Shown piece after piece: positions 1 to 11,798 of a DNA stretch of 42,576 nucleotides (positions are counted from its first letter, which is position 1; the number at the start of each line of letters is the position of its first letter). The notes beneath the pieces are model-generated. The model was not told the origin of the DNA. It saw only the letters and a program-made list of their open reading frames with translations, and made no database searches. This stretch comes from Branchiostoma floridae (taxonomy: Eukaryota; Chordata; Leptocardii; Amphioxiformes; Branchiostomatidae). The stretch is taken from positions 16,258,867 through 16,301,442 of the forward strand of contig NC_049980.1 of NCBI RefSeq assembly GCF_000003815.2. The letters are read 5' to 3'. Made by a program: the position numbers and the translations under genes.

Positions 1-59
1 ACGAGACTACTCCCTGCACGCTCCACAATAGTCAATCTTCTTATGCTAATTGTGGATCT

Positions 60-85
60 TAATAAAGTCAAGTCAAGTCAAGAAG
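60..85. repeat. Short (AAGTC)n tract
   Basis: About four direct AAGTC units follow an AATAAA-like sequence in the IDH2 intron at the left edge. It could be the tail of a retroposed element cut by the window edge. Bases 1-164 contain no exon that I can see. Confidence 0.4.
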
Positions 86-164
86 TACTATACTAAGATG
101 ATTGTTGTCTCACACTACCAGTGATGTGCACAAGGTGACAAGAAAGGAGTGTTATGTTTCATAC

Positions 165-3100
165 TTGACTAGATCCTGGTTCCCATCCAGTTTCCCACGG
201 TGCTCTAGGCCTCTTGTCCAGGCAAAGATACTGGCGATGGGGTTGGTACTCGTTGGGTTTCCCTGTGGTCAACATGTGAAATGATCAACACACAAGCCAC
301 TGCAAACACTCCAAAGCTCATGGCTCAACTGTAATTTTGTGGGAATACACAAAAGTGCACTGGTGCACTTGTAGTGAAAATTTAGGAGAACCAAAGATTT
401 TGGGTGCACAGCATAACAAGACGAGTCAAGAAAGCCTAATTACAAATCTCACTGCCATTCCTCAAATATTTTGAATAACATCTAGTTTCTATCATCTTTT
501 CACACAATTACATGTAAATGTCAAGAATACGCTGTGTTCTAGTGTACAATAGTACCTTAATGTGCATAACCCCAACATCAAAGTACAGAGTCTGACATCT
601 TTTTGTAAATTTTTCTTACCTGTAATATGCAATCTATTACAAGTTACCTATCCTCAGCAACAACAGAATGAGATCTGTGTGGATGCAGGAGTATTTGTCT
701 CTTACCTTCTGATGTTCTCGGTAATGTCTGGTCACCGTGCCATGGGCAGCCTCGGCCTCGATGGTCTTACCGTCAGGACACACCAGGACACTGGTCATCA
801 GACCAAGGGAACCATATCCTGTTGAAACAAGGTCAAGTAAGTTTCCACCTCCAGATATTAATTTATTGTAATAAGAAATATTCTGGGAAAAAATTTATAC
901 AGAGTACTATAGTATGCTGGTTACAATTTACACACCACAAAGGACAATGTATTATTGTACATTCATTAATTTTTTTGCAGGGTCACAGTAAAATCCGCAA
1001 AAAATAAAACGACTGCAAACATTTCAAGAATTATAGTACCTAGATAAAGACCTCAACATTTCATGTGCTTGGTCTGGAAATCACACTTCAATACAAAACA
1101 TCTAAGAGGGAGTTGAACCACACCTTGTGCAACCACATCAGACTGCACATCTCCGTCATAGTTCTTGCAGGCCCACACGAACCCTCCAGATGACTTCAGC
1201 ACCTGGGCAACCATGTCGTCAATCAGACGGTGCTCGTACCAGATCTTCCTGGACTCAAAGTCCTTCTTGTAATGTCTGAAGGAAGTAATCAAGTATGAAT
1301 GGGTTTGGAGGCAAGTGCTTGGTAATTCAAATTCTTCCATACACATGACTTTCATGTTGTGCTAACACCCCATCACTGATGAAGGATAGCGGATGCTATC
1401 AGAAACATCTGACCAGTACAAAACTTATCCAGTTGCTTGAGTCTTTAACAGCTTTAACATTGGGTTGTGATTCAGTCACCCCTTCTATTCACATGTGAAT
1501 TGTTCACCACTTTACAGGCACCTGAAAGTTACCTACAATGTACACTGAAGGGATTAGTAAGGCTTTAGAACACATAGTATAAAGTGAATGTATACTTTTG
1601 GTAGATGTCCTCAAAGATGTCCTTGAACCTGCCATCATATCTCTTCAGGATGGTGTTCTTGGTTGACATGTAGAGTGGCCAGTTCTTGTTGATGGCATAC
1701 TGCATGCAGCTGTGGGCAAATCCTGTGATGGACTGGAGAGATACAGAGGAATGTTCGAGTACTTACACTGTACTGGTTAATGTAAAGTTATGACATGGTT
1801 CAGTCTATGACAGCAGAGGACAAGGTAAGCCATTACCAGAACATTTCCAAAAGGCTTTGCTTTAATGTATAACTTGCTCTTTTGTTTAAGTCAAATACCT
1901 GACCTTATCTTAGAATATACAATCTGTCTCAAGTACTATTAGAAGCCAGAACATCCTACCTCATCAGTGTTGTACATGCCCATGCCACAGCCTCCTCCAT
2001 TTTTGAAGTCAAACACCTCCATTCTGGTTGGTTCGCTGCCGTCAGCAGGGGTAAACATCATCTCGAACTTCCCCTCCTTCTCTGCCACAAAGTCAGTAGC
2101 CTTGTACTGCACAGGAAAAATATCATAAGTTAGATATCTAAAAATTAATTCAGATCAAGAATAGGAGTTTTCTCCTTCATGAGTCTACGGACAGGAGGGC
2201 AACATTCAATCAATATCCTTATTTGTCTGCAATACACAGTGATCTAAGGGTTAAATGCAGGGCTGTCTCCAGGACCTGTCCCTCCATCCCAGAACAGAAA
2301 TTTGCTTGAGTTCTTAGACAAAAAATCTGAACTTCACGACATAAAACTGATGAAAGTATCAGCTTGAAATTAATCATCAAACAAAAATCAATACTGTGGG
2401 CTCCCAAACAATGTTAAGCTGGATTGGATACAGCCCTGGTTAATAGTATGGATATAGTGCCAACACAGAGTCCTTTGTAACAGATCAAAAAAGAGGCTGA
2501 AGGATGTACCTGGTCGCCGTGAGCGTGACGGCCAATGACGATGGCCTGTGTCCAGCCGGGAACAAGGCGGGGTACGGTCTTGCAGATGATTGGCTCGCGG
2601 AACACTGTTCCACCCAGGATGTTACGGATCGTCCCATTGGGGGATCTCCACATCTGCTTCAAGTTGAATTCTGAAGGGGGAACACACAAAAATAAAGTGT
2701 ATTTTGTTCATGAAATGTCTTATTTGTCACAAAGTAAGTACTTGTGTGAGTATGTGCGTGAGTGACTGCATGGCAGAAAAGATACTAACTACACCATTTC
2801 TATCCAAGTTTTTGAGCAGATTCATCGTTTTTGATGTCTATGATCAGTGAGACTATCTGTTGAATTACATTTATTTCAATGCTTTAGTGTCCATCTTCAC
2901 ATGATCTTGAACTGTGTTTCTGCTCTAATTGTAATAACTGTTCTATCAATAAAACTGTTTTTGCTGTTGTAAAACTATGTGGGATCTAACTATGAATTAC
3001 GTTAGATCCCTGGTACAACTTTAAGTTTCAGTGTCTGATTCAATGTTGTAAATCATACCTCAACTCAGCTGTATGCTATGAAGTGTGATCTTATTGAAAT

Positions 3101-6100
3101 AAAGCAGTCATTAAAAATGATTTGGCAAAACACTGACCAACAACCCTTTCCTCATCAGGAGTGATGGTTGCACACTTGATGCCCACGTTGTACTTCTTGA
3201 TGGCCTCAGCACAGTCGATGGTGACCTGGTCGTCGGTCTGGTCACGGTAGGGCAGTCCCAGGTCGTAGTATTTACAGTCCACATTGATGTAGGGGAAGAT
3301 CAACTGGAGAAGAGTTCACAAACACAACTATATAGTAAGATACGTTTCTCATCAAAATGTGTCTAAAAAAAGTAAGAAATCAAAGCATTGCAAAGGGCAA
3401 AGCAGACGTGCTAATGTGCTGGGGCTTTGCAATTCCACCTTTATACATCACTTTTGGACTAAGTGGCCTAACCAGAAATTCCATCAAATATTGAGTCCCA
3501 AGACTGGAAGAGGGTTATATACATGTGTATGAGCCTAATTGTATTGTGATAGGATTTCCCTCGGGTCAGATCCAGAATGAAAAGAGAGGAGTAGGGGATG
3601 GGTGTCTATTATGTTTTGTTTTCCTTTAACCTCCTCAGGTTGTGCACTAGATTGCCTGTTTGCTAGACCCACTGGGCCACATGCTAACCCACCTCGCTAA
3701 GGCCTAGGAAAAAAAATGTTGTGTTTCCTGTTTCAGTCATGAAAAAATTAGGGTCGGTAGGTAGGGATTATCTTCTTTTTTTTCTTGTAATTTTTTTTAG
3801 GCTGGCCAAAACTCTAGTAATACATATTACAATACAGTCGAACAAAGTAAAATAAGTGCATGAGGACACTTCCCTTTTAATGTCAAACTTTAATTTTGTG
3901 CACAATAGATATATTCATCCTTCATTAGATAGGACAAGCAGTGTTTTTGCTTTAATAGGAAGCAGGCTGAATAAAAATTCTAACTGGAAACTGTGACTCC
4001 TCTGCCCACCCCCAAAAAAAGTCTAGGGTCGGCAGGTTTTTCTAGGGTAGGTAGGGAAACAGGAAACACAACATTTTTTTTCCAAGGCCTAATCATAAGC
4101 CCTTCAGGCCACATGGCTTCCCAAGCAGAAGGGTATAGCATGCAGCACAGTGGAGCTGGCAACCAGGCTATGCGCTTGGTGATGAGAATTTACCTTCTGT
4201 TTGATCATGTCCCAGATGATCCTGGTCATCTCATCCCCATCCAGCTCCACCACTGGGTTGGCCACCTCAATACGCTTTCCTGAGGCATCTGGGAAGGTAA
4301 GATTTGACTATGTTTTACTAAATATTGAATAGAAGTTATCACAAGTGACAAGTACTGTAAATGCATTTCAGTTCGTGGGGATTTAATTTCGCGGTAGAGG
4401 GAAAAAGGACTTTTTGCGGTGGTTTTAAGTTTGCGGTAGCACCATGCACTGTAGTCTCTTACTGCCATGGAAAAATGTTTGCGGTGGTTTTAAGTTCGTG
4501 GTGAAGCCGCCACCGTGAAAACCGCAGACATTAAACCACCACGAAAGTTTCTGCATTTAACCTTCAGTCATGGCTGACGTCAATTATTCAAGAAAATTAC
4601 TACGGAATCTACCAGGGTAATAGAAAACATACATCACCCACGAGCTTGTAACTTATCATGCCATTTGGCAATATAATATAATATGATATAATATAATATG
4701 ATATAATATAATATAATATAATATAATACATTCATATGACATACATGTGAAGTCTGTGAGCTGATATTACCATATAATATTCAATGTTAAACCATAAGGG
4801 ATAAGATAATTATTTTTCAATTAATGAAAGAGACCCGATTACCTACTGCTATCAAATCAATCAGCAGTTGACAAATGTGAGATGATGATAATTAATTTCT
4901 AAAGACAACAGATGTGCGTCATTCCTCTTCTCTTGCTAGTTGCTACATGCACAGGGCTCAAAATTCATTTTTGGGATTAGGTGCACTGCTGCACCCAGCT
5001 TAAAAGATTAGGTGCACCAAAAAATTTTTGGGTGCACCACTTAAATTTAAGTAGAATGTAAAAAAGAAAACCAAATAATAAAACTTAGTTATAAGCTATC
5101 AAATTCTTAAACAAGTAACATGACAGACATTTTTATCATCTTTCTAACACTTAGATGTCAAGAATATGATGTATACTAGTATACTCGACATCTTTCCATA
5201 CATAAACCTAAGAAAATATTTGGGTGCACCCTGTGCACCCACTGAAAAAAATTGGGTGCACAGTTCCAATTTTGGGTGCACCTGGGTGCACATGCACCCA
5301 GTATTTCGAGCCCTGATACATGTATGTATATGCAAATGTCAGCTGTGGAATGTGGTCATGGGACATTCAACATTACATTGTATTGCCCTTGAACAACCTT
5401 AGGTATTTGTATTACAAAGCTATTTCTCTTCACAGGAGATGGGAGTGGTGACGTGCATGAGGCTAGAGATGACGTCAATACACATTTAGCAGCAAGATTG
5501 CTAGAATTGATGAACATCACATCAGCCTCCTGGGTCTGAACCAGCCAAGAATATATGCTGCACTATACAGCAAGATTGTTCCCGACATAAATATTACATG
5601 GTCGCATGTGTAACAAAAGCATCATGCTTATCAAAATCAGTGCACTTTATTCCATCCATTGTTCACCTCTGATGGAGTGGAAAGGGAACATATGTTCCAT
5701 GTCAATTTTGTTATTTTTCACTCATAATTTGTTTCCCACTAGACAGCCCTGCATTTTTAAAGAGAAATTCTCATAAGCTGACATAGTTCTTGTTCTCTAT
5801 CCTTCAAATTTGCACAAAAACATATCCTTGCTTGGCTATCTAATGTGCCCTTGATACTATTCCTGGCTTGCTATTTTAATGTGACATTTAAAACAACTGT
5901 TCTATCACAGGAAACACTCATCACAGCTGGCAACAGCAGCAGAGGGCATAGATTCCCACATGATAGTGTATTCACTCCAATATGTGAACATAAGCACTAA
6001 TCAAGTTACAATTAAGGTTACATTGTTTGTGCAAATAAAACTTCTAATTCAATAAAAGCTGTGGTACTTATGAAATTATACCTCGAACTTAAAATGTAGA

Positions 6101-7998
6101 AATGCTGTGCTGCCAATAATGTGGCACTCCATTGGAACTACAGTAATCTTCAGACCAATCTTAGTACAGTAGCAATAATTGTGTGAAGTCTGACTGTAGC
6201 CCATGCACACAGTCATGCTGGCAGTTATGATTTCGCCACAGCAAGATTTGCTTTCAGATTATCAACTACAACCTGAAATTTTGAGAAAATAGCTGCTTCT
6301 TATTTTGCGACATCTCAGTTGCTCCCAACCAAGGAAAGGGTATCAAAGGTCACTCCTTAAGCACTGTGTGTACCAACACTGTACCTTGAGTGTGGTGAAT
6401 GTAAACATGGGACACTCTTGAAATGTTTTTCCCTCATAAGAAGGTGTTCAAGCCTCGTTTCAAAATCGTGACTACTTTCAGGATGACTCCACACATGGAA
6501 AAACAGACTCAAAAACAGCACTTGTATTGGATTTGCATGTTTACAACAACAACAGACTCTACTTCAGGGCAGTTTACTTTAATCGTTGATGGTCTAATCC
6601 AACCATAAGGTGTGCCCCTTTATAGCAGGGGAGCAACAGTTGAAGCACACACTAAAGAGGGCTGAATGTGGACCTCAAGGTACATGTAATATGCTGTGAA
6701 TTCAGCTAACTTTTGAACTTGATCTGGACAGGAAGTTCAATCAACACTAGATCACGTGATCTTTTTCACTTCCACTTGTCCCTATCAAGGTCAACATCAG
6801 TTCTTATGTGTGGGGGGTTAAATAAAGTCCAACACTTCAACTTTATTCTTTTCCTGTCATTTGCTATACAAATGTCTCAAGGTTCATAAGGTAAGTTACA
6901 ATAACAGCCTTAAACTTTAACAGGTGCGAATGATACATCAAGGAAACTAATTTGGGAGGGTTGAGGTTTATTTCCAAGCAGATGTAACATGGCAAAATCA
7001 TAACTTTTCTCAAGCTCCTAATTCCGCAAAGCAGTGGGCCTTTTTGCTCCATAGAACTGGACACGTGAGTAACATTACAATTTTGGTTTTCTACATCTCA
7101 TTCTGCAGATCTGCTTTTAGATTTGGGGTAGGCAAGACTGCAGTCTTTGACAAATATAACCTTTCACCTACATTTCATCAAGGATTTCATATTATACATG
7201 TACCTGGCTTTGACTTTATTTCAAACAGGGACAAATTGTGGACACAAGGCGCCATACCACTTCTTGTTTCTTTTGGTCTTTCTCCCTTCCTTTCTTTCTG
7301 GAATTGCCTTCTGTGTCTGTGTATCCTATTACGCGTCCCCCTATACTAACGAACTGATAAAGGGTAACATGAGCAGAGGCCAGTCAATGTCTTTTGTTCT
7401 TTATCAGAGCTAAGGACGCTTTAGCTGCCACCTGAAAACCTGGTATCCTTCGTATGTGGTATAGCTTTGCCCTAATTCGATATACAAAATGTTGCGTCCT
7501 AATGCATTTCTAAACTACTGACGTTAAAAATCGTAAACTGCATTTTAAATTTAACACGATATTAAGCGCCTTGGTTTTAATTCATAATTGTTCTTGGGGG
7601 GGGGGGGGTTATTTAATTAGCCGGACTATGTACGCTGGAAGACAGCAGGCTGGCGGTAATCTTTATCAATGGGTTACAAATTTCCCGCCATAACTATATT
7701 CCTCCTTTTCGGTAAAATCCACCACAAATATAGCCACGCACTCCATAGTAACAAAGTCGCCCTGGGGTCGTCTGGGACAAAAATGGGCCCTGATGTGGGC
7801 CATCATATCTCACTGCTGAACAAACAACGTGGAGCCACCATGTGCGTAACTTACGGGTTAACTTCTCACACTCATTATGTCAGACTTACAGTTTCTGTGT
7901 TGGAGGGATGCTGTAGTGCCGAGGGCAGCAGGAGCTTGTCGCAGAGTCGCCTGCGAAGCGGACACGATGCGGGAAACCTTGGTGAGAACGCCCGCCAT
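165..7998 (-). CDS. IDH2: Mitochondrial NADP-dependent isocitrate dehydrogenase, 3'-partial (9 exons)
   Basis: The enzyme oxidatively decarboxylates isocitrate to 2-oxoglutarate and makes NADPH in the mitochondrial matrix. Exons in transcript order: 7998-7890, 4288-4194, 3303-3138, 2670-2510, 2106-1960, 1732-1596, 1275-1124, 818-706, 262-165. All join in phase at GT-AG sites and give about 392 codons. The first 36 residues ([16 protein letters not shown]...) are basic and Ser/Ala-rich, as in a matrix presequence, which favours IDH2 over cytosolic IDH1. Visible motifs are the substrate loop [17 protein letters not shown] (with the arginine equivalent to human R172) and the dehydrogenase signature [19 protein letters not shown]. 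The frame reads through [20 protein letters not shown] to GNQDLVK. Human IDH2 has 452 residues, so about 60 C-terminal residues lie off the left edge. Intron 1 is 3.6 kb and full of repeats. The gene diverges from NNT. Confidence 0.95.
2981..3010. repeat. Perfect 10-base inverted repeat in an IDH2 intron
   Basis: GGGATCTAAC and its exact reverse complement GTTAGATCCC are separated by 10 bases, in the intron between exons 3 and 4. It is probably a transposon relic or a chance hairpin. No function is claimed. Confidence 0.5.
3700..4090. mobile_element. Inverted-repeat transposon remnant, family B
   Basis: The ends are long inverted repeats. The left end begins AGGCCTAGGAAAAAAAATG and continues through TTGTGTTTCCTGTTTC; the right end is its near-exact reverse complement, ending in CCAAGGCCT. 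The roughly 390-base body has no convincing coding capacity, so this looks like a non-autonomous DNA element. It lies in the IDH2 intron between exons 2 and 3. A second, one-ended copy lies at 35295-35550 in the opposite orientation. Confidence 0.7.
4355..4562. mobile_element. MITE copy 1, GCGGT-rich, family A
   Basis: The element starts CTGTAAATGCATTT directly after TA and ends GTTTCTGCATTTAA, the degraded inverted copy. The body repeats GCGGTGGTTTTAA and TTTCGCGGTAG. It is closely similar along its length to 21235-21442 and distantly similar to 39913-40106. A length near 208 bases, TA flanks and no ORF fit a Tc1/mariner-type non-autonomous MITE. It lies in IDH2 intron 1, just upstream of exon 2 on the minus strand. 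Confidence 0.8.
4671..4727. repeat. ATAAT microsatellite
   Basis: This is a run of about eleven ATAAT/ATGAT pentanucleotide units in IDH2 intron 1. Confidence 0.85.
4952..5315. mobile_element. hAT-like non-autonomous element with GGTGCAC subterminal repeats
   Basis: The termini are CAGGGCTCAAAAT and the inverted ATTTCGAGCCCTG. GGTGCACC and TGGGTGCAC words recur many times in both orientations near each end, as expected for transposase-binding subterminal repeats. CAGGG termini are typical of the hAT superfamily. The flanks TACATGCA (left) and TACATGTA (right, offset by one base) could be a decayed 8-base target duplication. No transposase ORF is present. Confidence 0.6.
5325..7889. other. 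Rest of IDH2 intron 1, no gene seen
   Basis: This is AT-rich intron sequence with only short unsupported ORFs on both strands. It has a run of G near 7597-7608. I see no exon, RNA gene or intact mobile element. Confidence 0.5.
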
Positions 7999-8060
7999 TT
8001 TCCGGCTTTTTGCAAGAAGAGACCTTAGGATAGAAAGGGGCGGGGATACCTCGTGATTGA
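7985..8060 (-). promoter_or_regulatory. Putative IDH2 core promoter
   Basis: A GC box (GGGGCGGGG, Sp1-type) lies at 8037-8045, about 40 bases upstream of the IDH2 start codon. On the minus strand the start codon is embedded in CCGGAAAATGGCGGGCG, which combines an ETS-like CCGGAA with a YY1-like AAAATGGCGG. This layout is common at TATA-less promoters of mitochondrial housekeeping genes. The transcription start itself is not visible. Confidence 0.4.
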
Positions 8061-8339
8061 CAGGCGAGTCTCTGTGTTGATTGGTCAAAAATGACCTGCA
8101 AACTTTTGACCCTATTGCTTGCAACGTCACGAGTTGGTGTACAATGCAAAACTGTATCAAAGAAATCGAAATGCAGATAGCAGATGAGAAAAATAGCTTT
8201 TTTTCATACCAAAGTTTGCAACGTATCCATCAAAATATAATGAATATACAAAAAAATTGTGTTATTTTAAGGGATATTTGATTACTAACAACAAATTGAT
8301 GGGTATGCTGTGTGGGTGTTTTTGTAGTTTCAAGTTTTA

Positions 8340-8895
8340 GATTCCGTATTTTACACAAAGCCAATGGGGTAAGGGGACACCAGAGCAGATAGCTACTGAG
8401 TCCTCAAGCACTTGCACCGCTGGACTGCAGTTGTAGGCTACAGTCGCTTTGATGACAAGACTGACTGGTAATCGTAAACTGCTTGTTGCCAGTTGTGGTT
8501 GGAACACACGCTGATAGCACCCGGGACTGCCACATACGCCGGCGCCGGCTACTGCACGGCACGGGAAAGAAGCAGCCTTTCGCCGTCGCCGGGGTTGATC
8601 TTCGTGTAAAGGCACAACCTGACAGTATCCGTAGGTAGGTGGAAAATCCGGGAAACGTTCGTGTAACTTGCTTGACGTTGTAATGAGGACAGTATCATGC
8701 GTGGCAGCAGGCTGGCCGTGTTAGCGTAGGCGCGCGGGTCAAGTTCCCAATATGGCGTCCGTTGGGAGGGGGAGTGACAAAAACGGTGTCTTGTAAGGGC
8801 ATAATCGCGCTGTTTGTGAATGGCACGCGACATTTAGCCATTAGTATCTTCGATAATGAGAATGCAGTGATGGGCTTGAAAATTGGCGCCAATTG
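8340..8895. promoter_or_regulatory. CpG-rich intergenic block, candidate promoter region
   Basis: CpG density rises between 8520 and 8850. CCAATATGGCGTCC near 8745 is YY1-like. AATTGGCGCCAATT at 8881-8894 is a perfect 14-base palindrome resembling an NF-I or E2F site. The block lies between the divergent IDH2 and NNT genes. The ORFs crossing it have no recognisable protein features. NNT coding starts 3 kb away but has a spliced 5' UTR, so its first exon could lie here or near 9.5 kb. Confidence 0.35.
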
Positions 8896-9464
8896 ATACG
8901 GTGCCATGGACACAACCATGCAACAAAGAAGTAGTTGTACCGCTTCTTTATCACTTCAATCTCATGGGACTGAGTGATTGGTGTGCCATATTACGTTACG
9001 TTTTATCAGAGCGTTTGCATTTTTGCCTTTGCTTGTTCATATGGAAATTTTGGCATATTTGTATTTTTTTGTCACCGTAGATGCACGTCCTTCGATGCTT
9101 TTATAAACAGGTTTTATAAACTCAAGGTCACCTTGATGCCGCCTCCTTCACGAGCAAATTATGTTTCGCGATTTACTGGAGCGGAAACCAATCTCCTGAT
9201 ATTAAACAATTGAAAATTCCTCATCAGTGCCAGTGCCCCCCTCCCCTCAAAAATAAAAGCCAGCAGAGGAGGCTATATACATGTGTATCAAAATGCTGCT
9301 GTGCCTTTGGTGAATTATTGAACTTTGACCACTATTGTTCTGTTCTTGAGACCTGCCTGCAAAAGTTTTGTGCAAACAATTAAAATATCAATATGTACGT
9401 GTAGCCCCAAGCTTGCAACTTGCTTGCAACTTAGTTCGTTCAGCAACAATTCAGTTTTTTGTTC

Positions 9465-9613
9465 ATTGGTAAACCTCCTCCCAGCCAATAGTCGATAGAA
9501 GAGCCCCGCATGTTGGGAAGTCTCTTCTGTCTACTCATTGGCAGCTTCACGGGCAGTGATCATCATCACAGCCAATAATGCAACAGAAACTGTGGGGATC
9601 CTCTGGTCATTGG
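9465..9613. promoter_or_regulatory. Cluster of five CCAAT boxes
   Basis: ATTGG or CCAAT occurs at 9465, 9485, 9537, 9572 and 9609, with roughly 20-50 base spacing and alternating orientation. This arrangement fits binding by NF-Y. It may belong to the NNT promoter, since the NNT 5' UTR is spliced from an exon somewhere upstream of 11767. Confidence 0.35.
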
Positions 9614-11216
9614 GCTTTGTGTAACCCATAATGTCTTGATCTAAAAAAAAAATTTGGTAGAGTGTTCAGGTCAAAAAGGGTTTACATGTGGCCCACCAAT
9701 AACCCTGCTTGATTTCAATACGGCACAGCAGAATTGACAAATAGGAGGCAAGTTTCTTTTTAAAATATCGCAAGATGACGCAAGATTTCAAAGTAGGGGA
9801 CAAACTCTGGCTCATGGAAAATGACTGCGTGGCCTGCAAGATTTTGATAAATTTGAACAAAGGCATCGGGTAAAATAGGAAAGAAACATCATAAACTTTG
9901 ACATCAGTATGAGTATGACAGCCCCATTATTCTATCGTCTGTAGGTACTACTGTATATTTTATGCAAAAGGCCGTGGACAGAAATTCGTATTCGATGACT
10001 GAAAAATATGATTTTTGGCAGAATTTTCCCATCAATGGTAATTGGGCTGACAGAAAAAAAGTCGAGCCGGCCAGAGCCCTGGTCTGGACCTGATGGTAGA
10101 AACTTGTGAACAAGCAATACTGAAGTGAACAAGCAATACTGAAAACAATGGTCCATTTCGCTACAAAGGAATCGGTTTGGTGGAGTATACGAGTACCCCA
10201 CTTTCAATGGCACTTAAGTTTAAAATATAAGATCCTTTCTTTGTGTAAACGAGGCTATTGCCTCTGCTAGTTAAGACCAAATTTGACTGGAGAAACTTGG
10301 TAGAAATGACTTTAAGTTCTACTGTACTTCACTCTTGTTATTTTCTTGGACCAGGTAGCCCCCAAGTCCCTGAACTAATCTGTCTGACAAGAAAAAACTG
10401 TTTTGTCCCAACACTATGTACTAGTAACTTGGTCACACCTATTAAAGAAATATGGGAGAATTAAACTCTTATCATTATCATGAAGCTTGAAATATATGCC
10501 TGGAAGAAAACTTTGTGTACATTGTTGATTTGATTCATACCCCAATTCAGATATGCAGTAAAACTTGGATTAAGTTTTGATGTTACCGGTATACACAACA
10601 TGCTCATTATCACAAGTGCAGATGTGTGGTGTATCCTATTGTTTCATCTGTAAAGGTGTGGCTTTGTTTACCAGGTCATCATGTATCCTATGGTATTTAG
10701 TTTCCTTTGTAAGGAACCCCCTGTTTGTTTAGGTAGCATACATAATCAGAAGACGCCACAGCAAGAGAGAAGAGTATGAAATGAAAGACTATAATTGAGA
10801 CTTGATCAGGAGACTTTTGAAGAAGCCAGTTACTTACATGTGACCATCTGCTTGGTTGAAACTCAAATACATGACCTCATCTTACATCATTGCATGACCC
10901 GGAAGCATGTTAAATTCCTATCCTGCATTTTCCTTTGTTCTCTCACACCTATCCTATGCGTAAACATCAAAGACCCCACCTTGCCCTAAATAAACTCATA
11001 ATAAAACTAGATCACAGAAAAATAGACATAGGGTCTTTTTGTGAATAAAATCTTTGAAATTCCTTTCGGGCCCATCAGATAGAAATAGCTAGCCACTTGC
11101 TCTTGTCCCACTCCCAGTTTGGCTATTTATGTGTCACAATGCAGTCATGGGAAATTGTTCTAAAGGAAAAAAAATATTTGTGCCACAGACAATTTCTCCT
11201 ACTAAGCAGGGATAAA
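9614..11216. other. Intergenic or NNT 5' intron, no gene seen
   Basis: This is AT-rich sequence with only short ORFs that lack family features. It contains a perfect 19-base tandem duplication (GTGAACAAGCAATACTGAA) at 10106-10143. No exon or RNA gene is recognisable. Confidence 0.4.
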
Positions 11217-11536
11217 CAAGTCCACTAGCCCTTTAGTCCCGGGCAGGTGAAAATGCCAATCGGGCAAGTGCATGTCCTTCCCCACTTGCCCGATGGGATG
11301 AGCTTTTCTCCATTGTGGGAGATTTTGATGTACTTGCTACTTTTCAAAGTCATGACATCAAGCATTGATTAACACAGAAAATAGAGCCAATAACAAAAAT
11401 TCCATTGAAGGCCATGAATATACATAGAAAAATGTCATTTAGATTTCGGGCAAGTGAAAAGTTGGTTCGGGCAAGTAAATTTTTTAAGTACTTGTCCGAT
11501 AGGACAAGTCAATTTTAGAAAACTTGTCCAACCCTG
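11217..11536. mobile_element. CAGGG-ended non-autonomous element with GGGCAAGT repeats
   Basis: The left end CAGGGATAAACAAGTCC matches the inverted right end CAGGGTTGGACAAGTTT. CGGGCAAGT and its complement ACTTGCCCG recur inside both halves. It is about 320 bases long with no ORF, and its organisation resembles the elements at 4952 and 34685 but with different internal words. A clear target duplication is not visible. Confidence 0.5.
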
Positions 11537-11767
11537 CTAAGGTATGTTTTGTATGTATTATGAGAAAAGTAGAAATAAAACAATGTACCATAGATGGATT
11601 ATCTAGCATCAGCTATTCAATGCTAAAGTGACATGGAAGTGATTTTGATTACTACCAGATACATAAAGATAATAAGCTGTAAACGGTATATAAGTTGATG
11701 TGTATATTTTCATTCTGTTGGTGGTACTATGTTTAATACCAATTTGTTGTTTTTCTTTTCTTGACAG

Positions 11768-11798
11768 ATAGCAAAGGGACTGCTCACCCAGTACCAAA
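11768..11798 (+). other. NNT 5' UTR segment after a splice acceptor
   Basis: A pyrimidine-rich tract ending TTTTCTTTTCTTGACAG at 11767 is a strong acceptor 31 bases before the NNT start codon. It implies at least one non-coding exon upstream. Confidence 0.6.
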
